Shown in pieces: positions 16,174 to 25,414 of a DNA stretch of 56,768 nt. The translations under genes were made by a program, and so were the position numbers. Position 1 is the first letter of the stretch; each line of letters opens with the position of its first letter. The notes beneath the pieces were generated by a model, which saw nothing but the letters and a program-made list of their open reading frames with translations, searched no databases and was not told where the DNA came from. This DNA is from Candidatus Bathyarchaeota archaeon (GTDB lineage: Archaea > Thermoproteota > Bathyarchaeia > TCS64): NCBI GenBank assembly GCA_018396695.1, contig JAGTQU010000008.1, positions 1 to 56,768 of the forward strand, in the 5' to 3' direction.

Positions 16174-17498
16174 TCCTGTTTACGCCTCTTACTGAGCCTA
16201 GTCTCTACAGTGCCGACTGAGACTAATTCTATGAGTTTAGCTTTCTTCTCTTTCTTCCTGAGTACTCTGCCTAGACGTTGTATGAAGGATCTGCTGCTTC
16301 CTGTCCCGCTCAGGATCACAGCCAATGAAGCGTCGGGCACATCTACTCCTTCTTCGAGAACTTTACTTGTGACTATCCTTCTATACTCGCCTGAACTGAA
16401 TTTTCGGAGTATATCCTCCCTCTCTTCACGAGGAGTCTGATGCGTTATTGCTGGTATAAGCATCTCTCTACTAATTCGGTATACCATGCTGTTGTATTGA
16501 GTGAAAATGATGGTTTTTTCTTCCGAGTTCTCAAGAATCAGATTCTTCAAGTAGCTTATCTTAGCTTCCGAGTTTAAGGCGATCTCCATTGCTCTGTTTC
16601 TTGATAGAAGGGCTCGCCTAGCTTCAGGGTCGAAGCCGCTTCGCATAATCAGCCTCTGAAAATCTCTAGCGCTCTTCATCTTGATCCCCCTTTCCCTAAT
16701 AAACCTTTGATAAACATTATAGTGCATCTCATACTCTTCACGTTCAACCCTTTTAAGAGGCACATGAATGGTTTCTATCGTATAGTCGGCGAGATGGGTT
16801 CCAGCTAGGTCCTCAACGCGCATCTCATAGACTTTCTCCCCTACGAGTTCAGGTAATAATAGGTGGAACCCATCCTCCCTTTTAACAGTAGCTGATAGCC
16901 CAAGCCTGTAGAGGGCTATATACTCTTCACCAATTTTTTTGAAGGTTGGTGCAGGGAGATGATGAACTTCGTCAAAGATTAGGAGATTAAACTTGTTTCC
17001 AAGTTCTCGAGCCCTTAAGCTCGCCGAGTCGTACGTAGTCACCGTCAGAGCCTCGACAATGTCTTTTCCTCCTCCAACGATTCCAACCCTCTCTCCGAAA
17101 GTCTTCTCCAATTTTTCCTTCCACTGTTCAACTAAAACGAGGGTCGGGACTATGACTAGAGTAGAGGTTCCAGCATCCTCGATAGCCTTTAGAGCGATCA
17201 TAGTTTTTCCAGCCCCTGTAGGAAGCACTACGACCCCTCTCCGGTCAGCATTCTTCCAAGCCTCTAGAGCCTCTTTTTGATAATCCCAGAGCTCTAATTC
17301 GCTAATGCGTTTGTGAAATTCAGATACTTTTGATATCTTATCAACATAGTTCACTTCCCTTTCTTTAAGATCTTTGATCACTTCTCTGTAACGAAATGCA
17401 GGAGCTCTGAAGGCGCCTAAGTGGTAATCGTATTTACCATAGATAATAACTCCACCTTTCGCGATTATTGATCCGTCTATGAAGCTTAGTTCTATCAA
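16170..17498 (-). CDS. xpb: XPB-type superfamily 2 DNA helicase
   Basis: A 442-aa archaeal XPB. Walker A LPTGAGKT is at 92-99, the DEVH box (FDEVHH) at 175-180 and SAT at 202-204. The XPB-specific RED motif (R207, E208, D209 in SATVKREDG) separates it from other SF2 helicases. The C-terminal motif VI is FIQRLGRVLRKK. The N-terminal damage-recognition-like domain is about 65 residues. It unwinds DNA in repair together with Bax1, which is encoded immediately downstream. Confidence 0.95.
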   Translation of the reverse strand: MIELSFIDGSIIAKGGVIIYGKYDYHLGAFRAPAFRYREVIKDLKEREVNYVDKISKVSEFHKRISELELWDYQKEALEAWKNADRRGVVVLPTGAGKTMIALKAIEDAGTSTLVIVPTLVLVEQWKEKLEKTFGERVGIVGGGKDIVEALTVTTYDSASLRARELGNKFNLLIFDEVHHLPAPTFKKIGEEYIALYRLGLSATVKREDGFHLLLPELVGEKVYEMRVEDLAGTHLADYTIETIHVPLKRVEREEYEMHYNVYQRFIRERGIKMKSARDFQRLIMRSGFDPEARRALLSRNRAMEIALNSEAKISYLKNLILENSEEKTIIFTQYNSMVYRISREMLIPAITHQTPREEREDILRKFSSGEYRRIVTSKVLEEGVDVPDASLAVILSGTGSSRSFIQRLGRVLRKKEKKAKLIELVSVGTVETRLSKRRKQD

Positions 17499-17554
17499 TT
17501 CTCTTCCTCGACGATTCTATTTATAGAAAAAGGCATGTTTTGCACCTCCTTCGC

Positions 17555-18652
17555 CTAGGCTGGAACCGATCTTTTCCTGAATCCGATTCCCCTGCACTTT
17601 ATTTTGACAGGCTTCCCTAGCTCTCCATCGACCTCGAAACTTATCTTCAGCATCCTTTTTGCCAATTCGACTGCTGCTAAGATGTGAGGTGTCAGTCTAC
17701 TGGCTGTAAAACATGATTCACCCTTTGCTAGTGAACACCAAATTATGAGGTTATCGGCTGTATGAAAGTCAACTGAGGCACCCGTCTCAATCTGGCTTAA
17801 TAAAGACTCAGCAGCTTCCAACCCAACTCTCTCAGCTGGCTTTCCCCTTTCTCCAAGAGCGTCTGCACCGATGAATGCCGAGTTTTCTCTCACCGACCAT
17901 AAGCAAATATAGCTCCCAGGGGACAAAGGTGCTGAATCACCTTTAATTACCACTTTGTTTATCTCTGTTCTGAAGCCTCTATCGTTTAGAATTTTCTCTG
18001 CTGTTCGAGCCTGTCTCTCTGCAACATGTTCTGGTAGCTTCCCGCATACTGAAACTCCTTCCACAAATCTGATTTCAGGCTTCGGCTTCAGTATAAGAGG
18101 TTTTAAGTCCTCGATCGGTTGGATGGAGGCTTCAACTTCTCCTCCTCCTTTAGGGTAGAATCCTTCCCTAATCGTCTTTAATCTTGCTTCGAGTCCCATC
18201 GATCGAGCTGACTCTAGTATGACTCTATCCAGAATCTGGATTGGTGGAGCCTGCCTAACTACTGTGCCTCCTTTAGCGATAATCTTTGAATTGGAATCCA
18301 CAAATGCCATTATTGGGATTATGCTTTGTAGCAGAAGGCTTACGCTCCCCGCTGTTTTGATATCAAAGACGTATTCTCCACCGTGAGGAGGCTTAGGCGC
18401 GAATGTTAACTCCTTAGACCCAACTTCCAAACCTTCTATTCTAGTGTTGCAGAGCTTCGCTACAGCTTCCACAGTAGTTAGATGCTGTGGCTTTAACCCT
18501 GGTGGTTTTCTCCCACCCCGGATATTGAAAATCTTGACGGGGGCTTGGAGAAGGGCGCTGTATGTTAGAGCCATACGCAGAATCTGTCCTCCCCCCTCCA
18601 TCATGGAGCCATCGATCTCTATCAAGCCCCTGTCTCCTAAGAAACTGATCAT
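17555..18652 (-). CDS. rtcA: RNA 3'-terminal phosphate cyclase
   Basis: A 365-aa RtcA. The N-terminal signature MMEGGGQILRMALTYSAL is at about 17-34, followed by GGRKPPGL. The catalytic histidine lies in VDFHTADNLIIW near residue 295. The enzyme converts RNA 3'-phosphate to 2',3'-cyclic phosphate using ATP through an enzyme-AMP intermediate, in RNA repair and end processing. The archaeal length is slightly above the usual ~340. It follows the B3/B4 gene by 2 nt and lies 56 nt before XPB, so one transcript is likely. Confidence 0.95.
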   Translation of the reverse strand: MISFLGDRGLIEIDGSMMEGGGQILRMALTYSALLQAPVKIFNIRGGRKPPGLKPQHLTTVEAVAKLCNTRIEGLEVGSKELTFAPKPPHGGEYVFDIKTAGSVSLLLQSIIPIMAFVDSNSKIIAKGGTVVRQAPPIQILDRVILESARSMGLEARLKTIREGFYPKGGGEVEASIQPIEDLKPLILKPKPEIRFVEGVSVCGKLPEHVAERQARTAEKILNDRGFRTEINKVVIKGDSAPLSPGSYICLWSVRENSAFIGADALGERGKPAERVGLEAAESLLSQIETGASVDFHTADNLIIWCSLAKGESCFTASRLTPHILAAVELAKRMLKISFEVDGELGKPVKIKCRGIGFRKRSVPA

Positions 18653-18654
18653 CC

Positions 18655-19299
18655 TTAAGAAAACTTCAAAATATACTCGGTGGCGATCTTCCTCGCACTT
18701 AATAGATGTTTCTTGTCTATGTTTGGTACTCCGCAGATAAGTAATATGAGACTCCGTGTATCTTCAGTTATTTTTGAAGATTCTGCATCTCTGTAAGGAT
18801 ATATGGCAATCAGTTTTTCATCATCAGATATTACGATTTCACCCCCTTTTAACCGAGTTGGAGCATTCATCCCGATCCCTAGGAAAATCTCACCATCACA
18901 TGCTTGTCTCATTACAAGTTTTCCCTTTAACCTCTCTCTATCAAATGCCGCTATAGAGATGGTTGACTCTATGGAGGCGAGATTATATGCATCGACGACT
19001 GTGTTTATTTTCGGCAGCTGGTTACCACGGAGAATCCTCCGTATCAGTGCTTCGGATGCTGGTCTGTTTTTTGTTGGATCCAGACCTATCCTCCAAAAAA
19101 AGTCTCTGTAAGCTCTAAAGACCGAATGTTCCTTCAACTGTTCCAGAGTCCATTTCTCTTTCACTTTTTTTGCGATCTCAACTTTAAATTTTTCAAGCTC
19201 AGGGTTCTCTCTGCTAACTTTTATCCCTTCGACTATAACGATCTCAATGTCTAATCCAGGATACTTTGATGAGAGAGCTGGTTCAATGCTTAAAGACAC
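18655..19299 (-). CDS. B3/B4 tRNA-binding domain protein
   Basis: A 214-aa stand-alone B3/B4 domain protein (COG3382), like the editing domain of phenylalanyl-tRNA synthetase beta. The characteristic stretch FRIGLDP-type sequence occurs here as FFWRIGLDPTKNRPASEAL, followed by INTVVDAYNLASI. Free-standing members are thought to hydrolyse mischarged tRNA, but function is unproven for most. It sits between NadM and RtcA with gaps of 6 and 2 nt, so it is cotranscribed and consistent with RNA quality control. Confidence 0.85.
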   Translation of the reverse strand: MSLSIEPALSSKYPGLDIEIVIVEGIKVSRENPELEKFKVEIAKKVKEKWTLEQLKEHSVFRAYRDFFWRIGLDPTKNRPASEALIRRILRGNQLPKINTVVDAYNLASIESTISIAAFDRERLKGKLVMRQACDGEIFLGIGMNAPTRLKGGEIVISDDEKLIAIYPYRDAESSKITEDTRSLILLICGVPNIDKKHLLSARKIATEYILKFS

Positions 19300-19305
19300 T
19301 TTAAC

Positions 19306-19872
19306 TCAACCATGGTCATCTAGGTCATCTAACTCTTTAATGTTCGCTCTAGAAGTATCCATTTTCGCCAAGTCTCTTATCCTCTCCTCACCATCGATCT
19401 CTTGAACGATTTTATAAACCGGATCAGGCACTAGGTTCTTCCAATCTTCTTTTTTCAGGATACGCCTCCGTATCTCAGTCGCCTCTAACTCGTCTCGTCT
19501 AAACATCCGAATCTTCCGCACATTATATCCTGATTCGAGAAGGAGTCTCCTTGTCAAAGGTTGATTTGTGTAGACAACTTCAAATCTTGGGGTTTGAGAC
19601 TCAACCTGTGAAACCCATACTCTATGGGCTGGTGCATCAGGAATTGGGATTAGCAAATATCTGGACCTATCTATTCCAGAAGCATCTAGAGCTGCCTGTA
19701 TCATCTCTATTCTTTCTCCCGCTGTGAAGGGGTTATCAAGCTCATGGCTCATCTGCGAACTACCGATAACTATGACTACTTCTTCCACCTCGTTTAATAT
19801 CATCTTTATAGCGTGAAGATGCCCGTAATGGAATGGTTGAAATCGTCCTATGAATAATCCTCTTTTAAACAT
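19306..19872 (-). CDS. nadM: Nicotinamide-nucleotide adenylyltransferase, archaeal type
   Basis: A 188-aa nucleotidyltransferase. It opens MFKRGLFIGRFQPFHYGHLHA, where the HxGH-type motif binds ATP. GSSQMSHELDNPFTAGERIEM is diagnostic for archaeal NMN adenylyltransferase, and the C-terminal ATEIRRRI corresponds to the ISSTxxR motif. It joins NMN and ATP to NAD+. I chose the ATG at 19872, because AGGGGTG precedes it by about 6 nt and the family starts here; upstream TTG/ATG codons would add nine residues. It is the first gene of the minus-strand operon that includes RtcA and XPB. Confidence 0.93.
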   Translation of the reverse strand: MFKRGLFIGRFQPFHYGHLHAIKMILNEVEEVVIVIGSSQMSHELDNPFTAGERIEMIQAALDASGIDRSRYLLIPIPDAPAHRVWVSQVESQTPRFEVVYTNQPLTRRLLLESGYNVRKIRMFRRDELEATEIRRRILKKEDWKNLVPDPVYKIVQEIDGEERIRDLAKMDTSRANIKELDDLDDHG

Positions 19873-20050
19873 CAATTGCACCCCTTTAACTTCTTTCAAA
19901 AAGAGTCAAACAATCCTTTAACATTATCCCTTAATCACGACGTGTATGGGACTATTCAGAATCTTCTTGGAGTATGCTTATTACAAAACTCTATTTAAGC
20001 CATTAACCTAAGGGTTATAGAGAGGATGGCGGATAAAACTTGTCAGGGGC

Positions 20051-20632
20051 GTGAGGAATAAAGGATTGAAACTTCTCCATCTCTCCTGGAGTAACTGTCA
20101 AATATTAATAGAGTCGGTAGCTGCTAAAATCAAAAGAAGTGGGTTCAAGTCTGATCTGATAGTCGCTGTTAGTCGCGGAGGCTTTATCCCAGCCCGAATT
20201 TTATGCGATCAACTTTCCTTAAAACGGCTGGCAAGTCTTCAGATAGAGTATTATCAAGGAGTAGGTGAGAGGAGAGATTCTCCTAAGATAATATATCCTC
20301 TGAATGCTGAGGTTAAGGGTCTTAGAATTTTACTTGTAGATGATGTCTCAGATTCAGGAAGCTCCCTTAGGTTTGTTAGAGATCACATACTAAGCCTAGA
20401 AGCTTCAGAGGCGAAAACGGCAACCATACATATGAAACCTTGGACGAAATTCAACCCGGATTATTATGCCAAAAATACTGACGCTTGGATAGTTTACCCA
20501 TGGGAAACTCTAGAGACCGCCAACTCCATTGCAAGAAAACTCGGCCTTGAGGGTCTTAACGGAGAAGAGTTAAAAAAACGATTAATAACTCTAGGGTTCT
20601 CAAAAAAAGTCGTCAGCAAACTTAGCTTATAG
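20051..20632 (+). CDS. Phosphoribosyltransferase (purine type)
   Basis: A 193-aa type I PRTase. The PRPP-binding motif LLVDDVSDSGSSL is near residues 95-107, and the earlier SRGGFIPARIL is the PPi loop. It probably salvages hypoxanthine, guanine or xanthine; the base cannot be told. GTG at 20051 lies too close to CAGGGGC to use it, while TTG at 20066 with GAGG about 9 nt upstream is an alternative start that drops five residues. It is divergent from the NadM operon. Confidence 0.88.
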   Translation: MRNKGLKLLHLSWSNCQILIESVAAKIKRSGFKSDLIVAVSRGGFIPARILCDQLSLKRLASLQIEYYQGVGERRDSPKIIYPLNAEVKGLRILLVDDVSDSGSSLRFVRDHILSLEASEAKTATIHMKPWTKFNPDYYAKNTDAWIVYPWETLETANSIARKLGLEGLNGEELKKRLITLGFSKKVVSKLSL

Positions 20633-20634
20633 CT

Positions 20635-21483
20635 CTATTCAAGCATATACAGATATTCTTCATACACTCTCCCATTCACGACCGTTCCAGGTTGAAGTTG
20701 CTTCAATTTCTTGTTTTTAATAGTCTCTAAAAAGATTTTGTTAGCTTTTTGTACGCTTAAATCCTTATTTTGAAGAAGTGTTAGCGGAATACTCGCCTCG
20801 ATTACGCGAGCAGGAAAAATATGTCGAGTAGCCTTCGGAATAAATAACCTCCCATTCATAGCCGACTCTAAAACTTGTTTCTTACCGATCTTAGGTGGAT
20901 AGATGATTGCAAAGATGGATCCAGTTTCCAATTTTTCTAATGCTTGCCGCTCAGCCTCGTAGTTTATTTGTTTCCTCATATCTTTCAAACAAGTTTCTAA
21001 CCTTCTTACAGCTTCAAAAGCTAATTGGATATCTTCTTTAGAAAGTTGTACAAGATACTTACTATCGTAGAGACTCAAGAATAGTTGGTTCTCCATAGGA
21101 GTTTCAATATTTACTTGGAGGAATCTTAAACCCGTTTTTTCGGATAGAAAGATAGGATCAAATCGCTCAGAAACTGTTCTACACCAGCGCTCTATTCTAA
21201 TACTCTCACTCATATAATCTACGAGGCAGACGCCTACGAATCTGCACCCAAATTTTCGAAGAGCTTCAACTCGATGCATGCCGTCAAGAACAACTAAGGT
21301 TTCCTTATCCACTATAACTGGTGAGATCTGCCTCTGATCTTTTCGGATTTTGCTTATCAATGTTTTAAGCATCTCTGGAACAATTTCTTCATGTAGAACG
21401 AGCCTATCAATCTCGATTAGAGTAATTTCAAAGTTTTCATTCTCATGTTTTATAGAATACGATTGAGATGTATAGCAGCTCAA
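20635..21483 (-). CDS. ParB/SerK-like domain protein
   Basis: A 282-aa protein with an N-terminal ParB/Srx-like domain. ISPVIVDKETLVVLDGMHRVEALRKFG holds the DGMHRV phosphate-binding signature at about 69-74, then VCLVDYMSESIRIERW. This arrangement resembles archaeal SerK, an ADP-dependent free serine kinase, more than chromosomal ParB. There is no helix-turn-helix segment of partition ParB. A serine or small-molecule kinase role is therefore plausible but unproven. It converges with the PRTase gene (2-nt gap) and is downstream of S17e. Confidence 0.65.
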   Translation of the reverse strand: MSCYTSQSYSIKHENENFEITLIEIDRLVLHEEIVPEMLKTLISKIRKDQRQISPVIVDKETLVVLDGMHRVEALRKFGCRFVGVCLVDYMSESIRIERWCRTVSERFDPIFLSEKTGLRFLQVNIETPMENQLFLSLYDSKYLVQLSKEDIQLAFEAVRRLETCLKDMRKQINYEAERQALEKLETGSIFAIIYPPKIGKKQVLESAMNGRLFIPKATRHIFPARVIEASIPLTLLQNKDLSVQKANKIFLETIKNKKLKQLQPGTVVNGRVYEEYLYMLE

Positions 21484-21574
21484 TTTAATCTATAAAATAT
21501 TCTTAAAACAATATATTACTTCATCCATTTTTGGGATTCAAGAAGAATGTTTAAACCAAAGGGGACGGGCAGGC

Positions 21575-21814
21575 TTATGAAGATGTTTGAGGGGCCTCCT
21601 CTGTAATTTGAGTCTCTTCCGCTTGAGTTTTTTTAACCTTCATCATAGTTGTTAAATATCCCGCTATTCGATTCCTAAGGCGTTTTGAGACAGTGAAGTT
21701 TATTTCCTTCAGAAATTGCTTGTTCTGCTCAAAAACATCATTGAAGCTTTTTGGATATTTTTCTAATAGGTCGTCGGCAATTCTTTTTACTAGCTCGGTT
21801 CTGATCTTTCCCAT
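21575..21814 (-). CDS. rps17e: 30S ribosomal protein S17e
   Basis: A 79-aa protein with the eS17 core: MGKIRTELVKRIADDLLEKYP, FNDVFEQNKQFL and the basic RLRNRIAGYL. The acidic Thr/Glu-rich tail after about residue 62 is longer than the minimal archaeal form. It is a small-subunit ribosomal protein found only in archaea and eukaryotes. It is monocistronic or leads the SerK-like gene (91 nt). Confidence 0.95.
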   Translation of the reverse strand: MGKIRTELVKRIADDLLEKYPKSFNDVFEQNKQFLKEINFTVSKRLRNRIAGYLTTMMKVKKTQAEETQITEEAPQTSS

Positions 21815-22169
21815 TCATTCACCTTCGATTATTAAGTCGATTCTCAATACGGTTAGATACGCCTATTAAAGCTTAACTCTTCAATAAAAATTTTGATAAT
21901 AGAATAATAGGTTTTAAGGAATAGACGTGCAAAAATCGTTATTACTGTAAATTTTGCCCTCATATCTACTAAAACTAAGGCGAAAATAAATAATGGTCTA
22001 GATGTCATCACGTATATTGAATTAAATCATAAAATTCAACTTCTTTCATCAAAAGGGAGGAAAATATAAAAAATATTCTAGTTGAACGTTTTTAAAACTG
22101 ATGATTTGAGGAAATAGTAAAAAGTATTAAATATTCATAAGCTTCAAATTAAAAAAGGGCAGATTTTAT
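21815..22169. other. 355-nt AT-rich divergent intergenic region
   Basis: Between S17e (minus) and histone (plus). I see no ORF or RNA gene. It must contain both promoters; the histone box A candidate is GTATTAAATATTC at about 22124-22136. Confidence 0.6.
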
Positions 22170-22388
22170 ATGGTAAATGAGATTAAAGTGGCTCCCATGC
22201 ATAAAATAATCAAGCGTGCTGGGGCTGCCAGAGTCAGCGAAGAAAGCGCTGAAGCTTTAGGCAGAGTATTAGAAGAAGTCGGAGTGAAAATTGCTAAAGA
22301 AGCAATGGACTTTGCCCGTCATGCTGGACGGAAAACTATCAAGGCAAGAGACATTGAGATCGCTGCTAAGAAAATAATAGAGCGATAG
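22170..22388 (+). CDS. Archaeal histone
   Basis: A 72-aa single histone fold. The fold is complete: APMHKIIKRAG (helix 1), VSEESAEALGRVLEEVGVKIAKEAMDFARHAG (helix 2) and RKTIKARDIEIAAKKI (loop and helix 3). It forms dimers and larger stacks that wrap DNA. There is no tail. It is expressed ahead of the geranylgeranyl reductase, 39 nt downstream. A second, divergent histone is at 47827-48033. Confidence 0.97.
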   Translation: MVNEIKVAPMHKIIKRAGAARVSEESAEALGRVLEEVGVKIAKEAMDFARHAGRKTIKARDIEIAAKKIIER

Positions 22389-22427
22389 AAATAATATACT
22401 CCTCGTAGACGAATCTTTAGAGGAAAA

Positions 22428-23621
22428 ATGCGTCTTCTCAAATATGATGTTGTCATCGTCGGTGCAGGGCCTTCGGGAAGCTCCGCAGCAAAGACCGCAG
22501 CTGAATTAGGAGTAAATGTTATTCTATTGGAGGAACATCCTCGAGCAGGTATCCCCAACCATTGTGCTGAAGGGCTCAGCCTAAACGGTTTGAAAGATGC
22601 TGGTTTAGAGCCGACGGAGAAGATAATTAGTCAGAAGATCACGAAAGCAAGGGTTTATGCGCCGAACAAGAGGTTCCTCGAGTTAACAAGTTCAAATTGG
22701 GTTGGCTATACTATAAAACGCGACGTGTTTGATCAGATCCTTTCAGAAAAAGCCTGCTCAGCAGGTGCCGATTATTTCACGAATACTAAGGTGATAGATG
22801 TAATCAAAAAGAATGGAACTGTTGCCGGAGTTGTAGCTCTGCAAGGAGACGAGAAAATAAAGATAGAGGCTAAGGTGGTAATCGGTGCTGATGGCTTCGC
22901 TTCTGTTGTTCGAAGGTCAGCTGGGCTTGGAAGATGGTTCCTTGATGTTGTATCCTGCGCACAATACCGGCTAGGCAACCTTAAACTCGATGAACCTTGG
23001 GTTAACGAGTTCTATATTGGATCGAATGTTGCTCCTGGAGCTTATGCATGGGTTTTTCCCAAGTCTTCTGAAGAAGCAAATGTAGGTTTAGGCGTGAGGA
23101 GGGTTCATACGGATTCTGCTATCTCTTATCTTAAACGGTTTATAAGCTCTGACGATAGATTCAAAGAGGCTAAAATTTTGAGCATTACCGGTGGGATCAC
23201 TCCTGTTTCAGGAGCAATTGAAAAATTTGTCAGCAACGGTTTAATGCTTGTCGGAGACGCAGCTGGGCTTCTCATTCCTTGTACAGGGGCGGGCGTTCAT
23301 ACAGGAGTGGTTTCTGGAAATTTGGCTGGAAAAGTGGCGGCTGAATCAATAGAAGATGGAGATACCTCAGCTAACCGGCTAGCTGAGTATAAGGACAAGT
23401 TTCAAGAGACTTGGGGTAAGAGGATCCAAGATAGTCGAAAAGTAGTGGAAATGTTAGATAAGTTTGATGATGAAGATTTGAATCTTCTAGCTGAAGTTAT
23501 AACCAGCGAAGATATCCTTGCTTTAGCTAATGGACACGATGTCGCACGGGTAGTTAGCAGGATAGTCCGGCGTTCACCTATAAAAATCATGAAATTATTG
23601 GCGGCTTATATGCGTAGTTGA
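22428..23621 (+). CDS. Geranylgeranyl reductase family protein
   Basis: A 397-aa FAD flavoprotein. The GxGxxG motif (VVIVGAGPSGSSAAKTA) is at 8-24, then the acidic end LLEEHPRAG. The second FAD site is LVGDAAGLLIPCTGAGVHTG near 280-300. The family saturates the geranylgeranyl chains of archaeal membrane lipids (digeranylgeranylglycerophospholipid reductase) using reduced ferredoxin or F420H2. The length is usual. It lies between histone and thermosome, a housekeeping neighbourhood. Confidence 0.92.
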   Translation: MRLLKYDVVIVGAGPSGSSAAKTAAELGVNVILLEEHPRAGIPNHCAEGLSLNGLKDAGLEPTEKIISQKITKARVYAPNKRFLELTSSNWVGYTIKRDVFDQILSEKACSAGADYFTNTKVIDVIKKNGTVAGVVALQGDEKIKIEAKVVIGADGFASVVRRSAGLGRWFLDVVSCAQYRLGNLKLDEPWVNEFYIGSNVAPGAYAWVFPKSSEEANVGLGVRRVHTDSAISYLKRFISSDDRFKEAKILSITGGITPVSGAIEKFVSNGLMLVGDAAGLLIPCTGAGVHTGVVSGNLAGKVAAESIEDGDTSANRLAEYKDKFQETWGKRIQDSRKVVEMLDKFDDEDLNLLAEVITSEDILALANGHDVARVVSRIVRRSPIKIMKLLAAYMRS

Positions 23622-23699
23622 ACTTGTCTTAGGTAAACTTTATATCTTGACCAAATTTTTGATTTGTAGTTAAAAATTATTATCTGGAGGGGATCTGAT

Positions 23700-25337
23700 T
23701 TGGCATATATGTCTGGAAAGCCCGTTCTCATATTGAAAGAGGGGACTTCTAGGAATCGGGGTAGAGACGCTCGGAAATCGAATATTCTAGCAGGACAGAT
23801 CATAGCTGAGGTTCTAAAATCCACGTTAGGCCCTAAAGGCATGGATAAAATGCTCATAGACAGTCTAGGCGATATAACGATAACTAATGATGGAGCAACG
23901 ATTCTGAAAGAGATAGATGTTCAGCACCCAGTCGCTAAGATGATTGTTGAAGTAGCTAAGACTCAGGATGATGAAGTTGGAGATGGCACTACGACAGCGG
24001 TTATTCTTTCAGGAGAGTTGCTGAATAAAGCTGAAGAGCTTCTCAACGAAAACATTCATCCTTCAATTATAATCTCTGGGTTCCAGAAAGCTTCGGACAT
24101 TGCAATGAAGACCCTTGAGAAGGTCGCCATTGATGTCGATCTCAATGATACAGAAACTTTGATGAAACTGGCTGTAACTTCGATGCGAAGTAAAGCCGTC
24201 TCATCTTCAAGAAACTATCTCGCTCGAATAGCCGTTGATGCGATTAGACAGATCGTCGAAGAAAGAGATGGAGAAATCATAGCTGACGTGGATAATGTTC
24301 AGATAATAAAGAAGATAGGAGATAGCCTAGATGAAACTCAGCTTATTAAAGGGATCATAATCGATAAAGAGGTTGTACACCCTGGGATGCCGAAGATCGT
24401 AAAAGATGCTCACATCGCTCTTTTAGATTCTGCTCTTGAGATCGAGAAACCAGAATTTAGTGCTGAGATAAGAATCAAGAAACCCGAGTCAATCAAAGCC
24501 TTCCTTGATCAAGAGTCGGAAATGCTAAAGAAGATGGTTGAGAAGATCAAGGCTTCTGGAGCTAACGTTCTGTTCTGTCAGAAAGGGATAGATGACGTTG
24601 CCCAGCACTTCTTGGCAAAAGAGAGCATTCTAGCTGTAAGACGGGTAAAAAAATCGGATATGGAGAAGCTTGCGAAGGCTACTGGAGGAAAGATAGTCTC
24701 CAACCTGATGGATCTAAAGACATCTGATCTAGGAAGCTGTGGTCTAGTAGAAGAGCGTAAAGTTGGAAATGACAAGATGGTCTTCGTTGAAGATTGTAAG
24801 AATCCGAAGACTGTAAGCGTTTTTATTCGTGCCGGACTCGAACGAATGATCGATGAAGCGGAGCGTACTATGAATGATGCTCTCTACGTGATCTCAGATG
24901 TTGCCGAGCTCCCCAAGATGGTTGTAGGTGGAGGCGCAGTTGAGATGGAGCTTTCAAAAACGATTCGAAACCACGCCAAACAGATGAGTGGTAGGGAGCA
25001 GCTAGCGATAGAAGCCTTCGGGAATGCTCTTGAGATAGTTCCTAAAACCTTGGCTCAAAACGCTGGTATTGATATTCTCGATATCATGGTGCAACTGAGA
25101 GCTACACATGAGAAAGATGATGGCAGCCACTATGGAGTGAACGTGTATAACGGCAAAGTTGAAAACATGTTCGAATCTGGAGTGCTTGAGCCTCTTGCAA
25201 TAAAGATGCAGGCGATAAAATCCGCTGTCGAAGTAGCCTCGATGATACTCAGGATAGATGAAGTCATAGCAGCCAGCGGGAAAGAGCTTCCTGGGGCACC
25301 TGGGAAGGGAGAGCAGCCCGAACCAGGAGAGGAGTGA
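23700..25337 (+). CDS. Thermosome (group II chaperonin) subunit
   Basis: A 545-aa chaperonin subunit. It contains LKSTLGPKGMDKM, TITNDGATILKEI and the ATPase GDGTTTAV (near 95-102). The C-terminal MILRIDEVI ends in a Gly/Pro/Glu-rich tail. It folds cytosolic proteins in an ATP-driven ring of eight or nine. The start is TTG at 23700, supported by GGAGGGG 7 nt upstream. The next in-frame ATG (23709) has no such spacing. Confidence 0.97.
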   Translation: MAYMSGKPVLILKEGTSRNRGRDARKSNILAGQIIAEVLKSTLGPKGMDKMLIDSLGDITITNDGATILKEIDVQHPVAKMIVEVAKTQDDEVGDGTTTAVILSGELLNKAEELLNENIHPSIIISGFQKASDIAMKTLEKVAIDVDLNDTETLMKLAVTSMRSKAVSSSRNYLARIAVDAIRQIVEERDGEIIADVDNVQIIKKIGDSLDETQLIKGIIIDKEVVHPGMPKIVKDAHIALLDSALEIEKPEFSAEIRIKKPESIKAFLDQESEMLKKMVEKIKASGANVLFCQKGIDDVAQHFLAKESILAVRRVKKSDMEKLAKATGGKIVSNLMDLKTSDLGSCGLVEERKVGNDKMVFVEDCKNPKTVSVFIRAGLERMIDEAERTMNDALYVISDVAELPKMVVGGGAVEMELSKTIRNHAKQMSGREQLAIEAFGNALEIVPKTLAQNAGIDILDIMVQLRATHEKDDGSHYGVNVYNGKVENMFESGVLEPLAIKMQAIKSAVEVASMILRIDEVIAASGKELPGAPGKGEQPEPGEE

Positions 25338-25414
25338 AAAACTTTTCCAGTTTTTTAGACTATTTTGAAGTGAAAACATTTAACCATCTGAATTCTATAC
25401 TGTTTTGATGCGTA

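Noticed and set aside
17541-17561. CGCCTAGGCTGG near the end of rtcA, resembling part of the inverted repeat at 1427-1438
   Set aside because: Only about 10 nt match, part of it is the coding end of rtcA, and the TATA-like half and CCCGGG are absent.
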